A DNA stretch of 64,000 bases from Zopfochytrium polystomum (taxonomy: Eukaryota > Chytridiomycota > Chytridiomycetes > Chytridiales > Chytridiaceae). Positions 56,698 through 64,000 of this stretch are shown here, in pieces (position 1 is the stretch's first letter; each line of letters begins with the position of its first letter). A program made the translations under genes and the position numbers. The notes under the pieces are model-generated. The model searched no databases, was not told the origin of the DNA, and saw only the letters and a program-made list of their open reading frames with translations. The DNA lies in assembly GCA_025765615.1 (NCBI GenBank), contig JAIVFJ010000135.1, positions 62,001-126,000 on the forward strand, in the 5' to 3' direction.

Positions 56698-57264
56698 TTG
56701 TGAAGAGATGAAGAAAGTTAGGCCGTGCTATCGCAAATGCCACGAAGCTTACTTCAGAGCAAACACCAAGGCCCGGTCCGCACTGTCCGTACGTAGTGAT
56801 TGGAAGCGGAAGGGAGGGTGGGATCGAAAATTGCGTGGCCGCTGCCGTCGGCAGGCACTGGCCCAGGCTGAACTGCTGCTGGCAGCCGTCGCCGCAAAAG
56901 TCTGCCGACGCGCCGCACCAACCCCACTGAGAGGAATAAAAAAGCTGTATTAGTGGTGGCTGAGCAAGGAGGAGGGAAGGCCTTGGGGGCGCAATCAATG
57001 GGCACAAAATACCTGTGAGCAGCAGAGACCGGCGGCGCACGTTGCTCCGGCGGAGGACGCGCCGCATTCGAACCCGGAGGCGACCGGCGGAAGGACAGCG
57101 GCGGACGCGAGGAGGCAGCCGTCGAGGGTATGCAAGACTAAGGGTCCTGCAAGCACCACCAGCAGCAACAGCGGCAGCGGCTTCCGAATAGGCGCGAGAG
57201 TGCTGTTGGAGACGCCACGCGCTCTCCGCTTCTCCTCGGTTGGCTCCAGTTGCGCAAGTCGCAT
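55165..57264 (-). CDS. Four-CBM18 protein with chitin-deacetylase-like (CE4) domain, probably inactive
   Basis: Seven exons: 57264-57013, 56926-56753, 56656-56639 (18 nt), 56565-56398, 56341-56284, 56200-55977 and 55926-55165; 551 residues. A basic N-terminus and hydrophobic stretch (30-48) give a signal anchor. Four CBM18 modules start near 67, 133, 195 and 289, each with the C-G-x(3)-G-x-C-x(4)-C-C-S-x-x-G-x-C-G hevein pattern, separated by Ser/Thr/Pro linkers. The CE4 region (from about 345) keeps TFDDN in motif 1, but where active enzymes have the two metal-binding His (SHTWSH type) it reads SLSWTN, with Leu405 and Asn409; motif 3 is RPPLGS and motif 4 lacks the usual DW. Chitin binding is likely, deacetylation unlikely. 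CBM18 deacetylase-like proteins are described in chytrids, acting at the wall surface. Confidence 0.88.
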
Positions 57265-57427
57265 CGTCAGGAATGTTCGTTTTGCACTCAGGTGTCAACT
57301 TTTCCAGGCTGAACTTCTTTAAATGCCTATGGTCATTGTTGTTTGCTATATGTATTGCCATTTCGCCTTTTCGTGCTCAGTAAGGAGGGAAATAAAAATA
57401 TATATGTAGGGAAACAACACACTGATG

Positions 57428-59546
57428 CTACTCGATAGGCATTGCAAGCGCCTCGGTGAAGTCGGCGCGACAAGTTGGGCACTTCTTCGACGACCGGAAC
57501 CAAGTCAGGCCGCAGGCGTCCCAATGGAACCGGTGGCCGCATCCAGGCACAATGACCACCTCCTCTCCTTCCACGAAGCGGTCAAGGCATATTGCGCAGG
57601 CACGGTCTTCGATACGCGTGCCAGCTGCAAACGGGACTGTTGGCATCTGAACTAAGTGTGCCTCGCTCGCCCCTGTGGAGGCGGCCGGGCCTAGTTCTTC
57701 TGCCAAAGAAATCAGTGATTCATAGACGGCCGCGGCCTCTTGCTCCGCGTCGTTTGCCTGCACTCCAGGAAGAAATTCATCGGGCGACGGAATCCAGTCG
57801 GGCATCACAATCTCGGACGCAGCCTCCCTTTGTCTAATGTCCCGCTGAAAAATGTGCCGCGCCTCCTCTCTCGCCTGCCTCACTTGTGCTGCATTGCTTC
57901 CGCGCATTTCAATTTCGGACGTGCCGGCATGAAGTTGGGCAAACTCAAGGTCGCTGACCTCTTTTTGAATTAAATCAAGCTCCTCTTGCTGAAGCTGGAA
58001 AGCGAGGATGGCGTCGTAATCCACCTCCTCATTCGAACGCGCAGGTTGTCGAGGCCGAGGAGCCCTTGCGACACCGGATGCACTTGATCCACTTCTTGCA
58101 AGCTGCTCAGAACTTCTGGCACCAGGCAAGATTCTGGCGCTCTGACGGGAGACCAAGATCGGTGTTGACTCAGACATTCCTCTCTCAACGTGTAAACGAG
58201 AATGAGGTGGTCTATCCTCGTGCACCCTGGCATAGCGCTGCTCAGCAGTATTTGAAGTAACTCCACGAGAGGAAATTTGAGATGTGGAGGTCTGGTTCGT
58301 CCGGGATGCAAGGGTATGGCCGCCGTGCGCAATGGACTGCTCCGACTTTGCCTGTCCGCTTCTCAGCTCCTCACTCCCGGTGATGGTTGCTCTACTGAAA
58401 ACAGGGCGAGGCAACAATACACGTTGGCTGTTTGTCGCGGTATGGGTCACGAAACGGTCTCTTTCTGCCTCTCGCCTCGCAGCTGTTGTACGAAGGTAAC
58501 CCGGCGAATCTCCCGCTACAGCGTGACGAGTGGAAACTGGTCGAGCTGGTACAGTAAGGACCAGCGGTTCAGCAGCTGAGGCAACTGCGTGCGTTGTACT
58601 TTGTGGAATCGAGTGAATGGGGTTCAGACTTTGGTGCACTCGGCTGGCGGTTGAAGGTCCCTTCAATTTTGATCCGGGTGTAGGCAAAGTAGAAGTGCCT
58701 CTAAATCGATCGCTTTGTGTATCCTTGCGCGCTGTTTGGGCACTGTCGTGCATACTGATCGGTTTTGCCTGCGAAGATGAGGCGCTTGCAAAGTGAATAG
58801 AATGGCTAATTTCCTTCGAACTGTGAGTAAGCAAGACATTTGGCCCTCGGTCTTGCCGACTAGGACCGGCAAAAGAAGAGGAGCGATTTAACTGCGAAGT
58901 TTCCAGTCGGTTGCTCCCTGGTCTTGTTGAAGCAGCGACCCGTTTGGACGACAATTCCTGCCGTGGTGCACTTAATCGATCCGTGGTTTGATTTGCAGCC
59001 CAACCTGATTCCTCACCCGGCCTAAGCTGACCTGAAGGAGCGCGGCTTCGGCGATCTGGTAGCGTCATGCCAAGGGTTTGCTGCGCTATCGTTCGGGTCG
59101 CAGACGTGGCTGGTCCGTGGGCTAAACGGCGAATTGATTGAGTGCCGTGATTAGTCTTGACGCGCATTTGAAAACGGTCTTCAGCTAAGATTACATGTCT
59201 CAACAGCTCGCACACCCAAAGCAGCATTTTCCCGCAAGTTATGCCGAGGAGAAAGCAGCTCGGAGGATATCGCCCCCGCACCAACGCGAGCTGACTGCTT
59301 GGAATTTGACATCGAGCCGGCTCCTGAGGCGCTCTTTTTGGGGGACCGAAGAGAGAGAGACGTGGTTCCTGCTGAGGCTCTGGCAATAGTAGTCGAAGGA
59401 ATGGATGCTCTCGTCCTGCTTGGAGGTAGCGTGCTGGTGTTGGACACACTGCCGCGCGCTGGCACTCCGGACGGCCCTGATCTTGAAGAGGAGGAAGACG
59501 AGGGCACCCCAACCGCAGGCACTGTCTGGCCTGCGCCTCCTCCCAT
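57428..59546 (-). CDS. RING-H2 protein with disordered N-terminus
   Basis: Exons 59546-59282 and 59184-57428 give 673 residues. The phase fits, but the donor (gtgcgg) is a choice among several; an alternative donor at the end of exon 1 would leave an implausible 31-nt intron. Most of the protein is Ser/Arg/Gln-rich and disordered; a short helix (AILAFQLQQEELDLIQKEVSDLEFAQLH) lies before the C-terminal RING. The RING reads CAICLDRFVEGEEVVIVPGC, then GHRFHWDAC and CPTC, the C3H2C3 layout with both His, so E2 binding and E3 ubiquitin-ligase activity are expected. No membrane segment or substrate domain is seen. It sits 143 nt after the disordered gene upstream and 163 nt before the CBM18 gene, on the same strand. 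Confidence 0.75.
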
Positions 59547-59689
59547 CACTCTCTTTCTTTCTTCTTCAAATTTTATTTTCTTTTTCCTTTCACATTTCAA
59601 GGTCTGTGTGCTTTGACGGCCTTGAGCAATAGCAATACTGCAATTCATTCCCACGCAACGAGAAATCGCACGACTCAAGAACGCCATTG

Positions 59690-60673
59690 TCAGAATAGAG
59701 AGCGCGTGTATGATCCACTTTGGTTCTCAGAATGTCCTGGCGCAGTTGCAAGCGGCCACTGCGACTGCGAACACTGCGAATTTTGGGATCCCACCTCTGG
59801 TCTGTTTCCGCCAACAAAATCAGAGCTTTGGGTGGTAGATTTGAATGTGCTGTCGGCCGACGGTAGGCCGGCGGTGACAACAGCCGCGTTCTCCCTTTCT
59901 GAATAAGCCGGGGTGAAAAGGCCAGCTTCACCGGCTCCACTCGAAGCGGACCCACGGTTGGATTGAACCGAGGGTACAGCCCAAGTTTCCAATCTCGTAT
60001 GGGTGGTGGCTCCGTTGGTAGCAGGTGCCGTTATTTCGGTGCCGTCGCCGCCACGGACGCGAAACTCGGGTACTCTGAGCGTCCGGTTCATTCGCTCTCT
60101 CAACCGAGCGACTCCAAGTTCTGTTGAAGGACGTGGCCGATCTCCGTCGTTTCCGAACAGCGGGGATACGGGTGTGGGCGTTGGAGAGCGACTCATCGGC
60201 TTCGAATTCTTGCGCGGGGCACTCCGGGGTGGCAAAGTCTGTTGGCGAGTCCGTTTGAGAGGCGCCGCTGAAGAATGAGAGCGAACTGAGTCGAAATTTT
60301 GAACGTCACTTTTTAGCCACCACGGCGCATCATCAAGGCTCGGCCGCAAAGAATGATGTAAATCCATATGAACTTGATTAGAAAAGGCAGACGATTCAAA
60401 GACTGGTCGAAGTGGCGCTTGGTCGTCATCAACATTTAGAACGCCGAGACCAGGAGTGATGGGCGACACTCCAAGGACATCAGTGGAGCTAGAGGATAGC
60501 TCATTATCATCGGAGTCATCTACAAGCTGTCCTTTCGAAGACTGTGCTATGTAACCCCTTTCATTGGTGCTTAGGCTTGGGTCGAGAGTAACTGCTGTGA
60601 AAGTTGAATCTGGGGAGGACGATGTTACAATGGTAAAGGGTTTGATGCTTGACACACTGGCGTTCTTCGCCAT
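59690..60673 (-). CDS. Disordered hypothetical protein
   Basis: 327 residues from the ATG at 60673 (MAKNASVSSIKPF); the frame is open a little further upstream but only from a GTG codon. Ser/Pro/Thr-rich throughout, with SP motifs (SRSPTPTPVSPLFG) and a short basic patch (ARLRERMNRTLRVPEFRVRGG). Nothing suggests a folded domain. It may be a separate gene or the 5' exon of the RING-H2 gene: only 143 nt separate its stop from that gene's proposed start, and a splice across the gap cannot be excluded. A TATA-like GTATATAAA sits upstream near 60810-60820 on the minus strand. Confidence 0.5.
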   Translation of the reverse strand: MAKNASVSSIKPFTIVTSSSPDSTFTAVTLDPSLSTNERGYIAQSSKGQLVDDSDDNELSSSSTDVLGVSPITPGLGVLNVDDDQAPLRPVFESSAFSNQVHMDLHHSLRPSLDDAPWWLKSDVQNFDSVRSHSSAAPLKRTRQQTLPPRSAPRKNSKPMSRSPTPTPVSPLFGNDGDRPRPSTELGVARLRERMNRTLRVPEFRVRGGDGTEITAPATNGATTHTRLETWAVPSVQSNRGSASSGAGEAGLFTPAYSERENAAVVTAGLPSADSTFKSTTQSSDFVGGNRPEVGSQNSQCSQSQWPLATAPGHSENQSGSYTRSLF

Positions 60674-60965
60674 GGGGCATGATTCATTGGGGAGGGGCGG
60701 CAAAGCCACCGCTGAGACTGGGCTTAGCTCAATGCACGATTGCCGTTGTTGCGATACAGCCTGTAGACGTCATTTAGGTTCGAGACGGAAAATTAACGCA
60801 ATTCAAAGTTTATATACATACCCTGAAGATATTTTCCTCCCGTCTCTGGGAGGAGGCATGAAGACAAGGTATATACTGAAGGATTGGAATAATGTTAAGA
60901 TATCGAGACTTCAAGTTGGGTCCCTTGAAATATGGTTTACTCCAAAAGAAGGAGCCCTTGAACAT

Positions 60966-62180
60966 TCAACGTACCAACCCAAAGCAGAAAAACATCAACG
61001 CGGCCACACCAACAGTCGCTGCGACAACTGTGTCCGCTCTCACTTCTTCTTGAAAGGATACGGTTGAACTTGCACTCGGCGTGTCCCCTTCGCCTTGGAC
61101 GGCTGCACGGATTCGGTTGATTGATGCTATGATAGTCTGCACCAAGTAGGCAGTGGAGAAAAAGTGGTACCCGACGAGCCAAGCAATCATTCGCTGCAGG
61201 GCACCGAGCAGCGCTTTGTGCGCCGGAGACTGAGGCTTCCGGGGTGTATTGGGGCGATGGAGCGTGACGTTCGGGGAGCCCTCGAATTCAGATGAGTTGA
61301 CTTCGGTTGCTGCGACAGCCGCTTCAAACTCTTTCATTATCTGTGCGCGTCGTCGCGAGTAGGTAATCACGGCTGTCACTGTGAATGAATCGTTACGACT
61401 TTGTGGCTTCCTTGTGGGGATTACCTGTAGCAACAGAGCCTGCAAAGTTGTAACCTCCCACCGCCAGAACGAATACCAGAACAAAAGTAAGGTCTGTGGT
61501 GGGATTATCGCAGTACGCATTTTGCATGTAAAATGCCCTGCGAAGATACATTACGAGACGAATGCGTTTCGCCCGCCCAAACCTGCTCGGTCTGTGAATA
61601 ACTGCTGCAATAATAAGTACTACAGGAATGGCGAAGGTTAGCACGACGTAAGTTATGAATCGTCTGCGAATGCCGCTGTCCCCGTTTCGCAAAGACGTCT
61701 TCGCAGATACTCGAACAGAGAGTTCAATAGCAAGGCTCAGGCAGCTGCCATCTGTTGAAGAATCTTATAAAACGTGTGAGAAGTGCATCTTACGTACACA
61801 TCGCAATCCCGAGGGTGTTAAGAAGGAATGCCTGTACAAACGTATATGGGCTGAGCACCTTTCCGTTGTCGAAGCCATCCCACCTGAGTCTCACAGACCG
61901 CGGTAAATGCGATTCCGTCAGGCTGTTTGGCGATGGCCGTTTGGTTCTCCACCCCTTGCGATGATGGATTGGTGCCCGAGAGAGCAGTCTCCGATGACTG
62001 GTGAACGCGAAACAGGAAATACAACGATAGGTCGCCGGCAAAGAGAGTTAGTTGAAGAATAGTCGACACAAGTGCGAGGAGACTGAGGGCTGCATTCCGG
62101 GAGGGGTACGTGACGAAGAACACCAAGAGGGAGAGAGCGAATGCGCAGCCCGTCAACCCTGATGACGTGCCAATTTTCAT
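60966..62180 (-). CDS. Seven-transmembrane protein, GPCR-like topology
   Basis: Exons 62180-62023, 61883-61798, 61751-61425 and 61378-60966 give 327 residues, each join phase-consistent. Seven hydrophobic segments are visible: around GCAFALSLLVFFVTYPS, LSLLALVSTILQLTLFAG, TFVQAFLLNTLGIAMYG, FITYVVLTFAIPVVLIIAAV, LTFVLVFVLAVGGYNFAG, MIAWLVGYHFFSTAYLVQTI and VVAATVGVAALMFFCFGLV. The loop between TM2 and TM3 (WDGFDNGKVLSP) spans the first intron. A polar insertion with NSS and NVT sequons lies between TM5 and TM6. The N-terminus is short. The layout fits a serpentine receptor-like protein, but no class motif (DRY, NPxxY) is seen, so signalling is unproven. The start lies only 85 nt after the stop of the EI24-like gene; a read-through splice between the two is a weaker alternative. 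Confidence 0.62.
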
Positions 62181-62265
62181 TGCCGCCAGACAGCCCGGAA
62201 GGGCTGACGTGGATCAGTCCGAATTGAATATTATTGTGCGTCCAACCGTACACAAAAACATGTCT

Positions 62266-63881
62266 TCAGTCGACTTTTTCACCCCGGTTTGGACCATCGC
62301 TCACAACACTCCCCCTCGCCCGCGGAATGAAGGTATTCTTGGCAAAGTGCCACATTCCCCAGGCCCAGTCCACCCACGCATCAGCACGGGCAGCGACTCG
62401 CCGCAGCACCCACTCTTCGACATCCTCATCATTTTCGCCCGTAGAACCTGTTCCACCAACCGACGATTGGTCGCGCGGCCCAAAATCTATGTCATCAAAA
62501 CAGGCTAGACAAAGGCGGGCAGCCGCAGCGCAACCAAGCTCGATATACAGGATCGGTCCGGCGACTGGAACTTGAAGAAGAACAAAAAAGGGAAAGGAGA
62601 AAGCTGAAATGACAGGCTCGTGTTTGTGAAACCACGCCCGACGCTTAAAGGAAAAGTGAATTCGTCGTTAGAAGGTTGGTTGCAATTGAAATTTTGCAGC
62701 ATACCTGAGTGGAATTCATTTTGGACCGAGATAGATATGGATCGACGAGCTCCCGACAGACTGATCGAAACTGGAAGATTTTCCGAAGTAGGGGGCCTTT
62801 CAGGAACTTCCACCAGGGCGGGCTCACGAGACCGATTCCGCAGCACCAGATCGCAAAGTTGAGTCCCAGTTGCTGTTGAAGGAAGAAGAAGGTAGCTGCA
62901 GGCCAGGCCTAAAAGACTGACATTCAGATTGGGCGATTTGAAAGCGAAGAACAACAACCCCGACGAACCAGCCTGCCAACGATAGGGACGCAGCTTGCAA
63001 TCCACACAACGAAGAGTATACCAAGTCTTTTTGTGGATCGCTTCATGTAAGCGCCGAGGCGCTTAAAGTATGACAAACGTGTTGACGGATTTGATTCAAG
63101 ACTTCGAGCGAAGCGGAGGGAGAAGCGCGCACTCGGTCCAGGAAGCGAAATCTCATATGTCATGGTTTTCATTGCCTCAAAAAATAGAACATCTAGAGGC
63201 TCCGGATAGACGTAGCTGTGGGCAGTGGAAGTAATTTGCAGCGATGAGACTTTATGAGACCAAACGAACGCCAGCATTCGCTAACACGCACCGCAAAAAA
63301 TAGAGGCCTGCGTCTGGCATGTTTACCAATAGCCACATGAATAGGCCATCGACGGTGGAAATAATGCTCTGGATCGCCTTCATGATCATGCTATCTTGGC
63401 TGAACTGCAAGGCATTGAGGAACCATCGAAGAATCCGAAGCGGCCAAGTAACGCGACTATTTAGAAAGTAGAGAACTGCCACAAAGCCGACTACGACTGC
63501 CAGAGCACGAAACAGCGGTTTTCTGGCGCGGGGCGAACGGAGACCACGAATTGTGCCATCGCGTAGAAGGTCGAGGCCCGTAATAATGGCAGCAAATGTC
63601 CAGCGCCGCCGCGGGGCATCCAATTGTGGTCGGTTGTTCCGATTCATTGGAGCAGGTGCAGGTGCCGACGCGGATCTTCCAGGTAATTGAGGGAAGGGGG
63701 TGGAGGGTGAATCAGAGGGCGGGGATGGTGCTGCTGTGGAAGGGGATGCGAAGGATCCAGCCCCCATCTGTTGGGGCTCTGACTTCATCGCAGACGGAGC
63801 TCCCGCCGTCGAATCTGGCAATGATGCATTCGCAGTTGATGGAGCCGCCGCTGGCCGCCGTAGTGTCCACGACGTGAACAT
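62266..63881 (-). CDS. EI24-like four-TM membrane protein
   Basis: Exons 63881-63292, 63215-62969, 62908-62705 and 62643-62266 give 472 residues. Phases agree, and exon 4 joined at 62643 reads RRAWFHKHEPVISAFSFPFF, which could not be obtained from nearer AG sites. Residues 1-95 are Ser/Pro/Ala-rich. Hydrophobic segments: ALAVVVGFVAVLYFLNSRV, LGILFVVWIASCVPIVGRL, FFFLQQQLGLNFAIWCCGIG and AFSFPFFVLLQVPVAGPILY. The repeated P-V/I-x-G step inside hydrophobic spans and a tail rich in Trp/Asp recall EI24/LDS-type endoplasmic-reticulum or lipid-droplet membrane proteins of fungi. That assignment rests on pattern only. It heads a run of five closely spaced minus-strand genes. Confidence 0.6.
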
Positions 63882-64000
63882 GCCCTAAGCACGGGTGTCA
63901 AGCGACGAAGGGATGGGAGCAGCGGGCCTGGGTGGAGGCTTCAGATTGAAAGCAAAAGAAAAAGAGAAAAAGATAGTAAATAAAGCAAAGAACGGTGGGT
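63882..64000. other. 5' flank of the EI24-like gene
   Basis: Purine-rich on the plus strand with AAAGAAAAAGAGAAAAAG, i.e. a pyrimidine tract just upstream of the minus-strand start, as seen before other genes here. No gene called. Confidence 0.4.

Noticed and set aside
59184..59214. 31-nt intron joining the RING-H2 exons at the last possible donor
   Set aside because: Shorter than any other intron here; a donor at 59281 gives the same phase with a 97-nt intron.

Overview
The window is eukaryotic nuclear DNA, most likely from a zoosporic (chytrid-like) fungus. The evidence is short GT-AG introns (about 45-300 nt), an intronless tRNA-Ala(AGC), a secreted protein with four CBM18 modules fused to a chitin-deacetylase-like domain (an architecture known from chytrids), an arrestin-like protein with a huge Gln-rich tail, a NACHT-WD40 protein, an RNF14/Itt1-type RBR ligase and Rtf2. 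No bacterial, viral, CRISPR or clear transposon gene was seen. Species cannot be fixed from the sequence. Exon joins below were made by hand from splice consensus plus reading phase; nothing was aligned or searched.

Layout. 1-9961: 3' end of a flavin/NAD reductase carrying an SH3 domain (+), tRNA-Ala, an Ala/Arg-rich LRR-like protein (-), a divergent membrane-anchored basic protein (+) and an HSL-family alpha/beta hydrolase (+) with a frame break in exon 1. 10943-14965: RBR E3 ligase (-) and Rtf2 (+) from a shared 173-bp promoter. 17171-23697: a 2071-residue arrestin-like protein whose disordered part repeats a T-P-x3-F-x2-M motif eleven times. 25541-33020: an actin-like relic (-), a glycosylated-looking membrane protein (-) and a 1263-residue disordered/coiled-coil/membrane protein in eight exons (-). 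34513-43324: a NACHT-WD40 NLR-like gene (-), broken by two one-base frame shifts, diverging from a Gln-rich unknown (+). 43980-53920: an eleven-exon giant kinesin (3053 aa, kinesin-4-like motor). 55165-63881: five closely packed minus-strand genes (CBM18x4-deacetylase-like, RING-H2 protein, disordered protein, seven-TM protein, EI24-like four-TM protein).

The genes do not form one pathway. Themes are ubiquitin signalling (RBR, RING-H2, and possibly the arrestin as a ligase adaptor), cell wall and membrane (CBM18 protein, several membrane proteins), cytoskeleton (kinesin, actin relic) and possible innate recognition (NLR). Long gaps hold only homopolymers and (GA)n/(CT)n microsatellites.

Four frame breaks sit in short homopolymers (8017-8022, 25690-25693, 37522-37528, 38424-38427), all of the kind repaired by removing one base. 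The two largest neighbouring genes are intact, so it is open whether these are assembly errors or real lesions.
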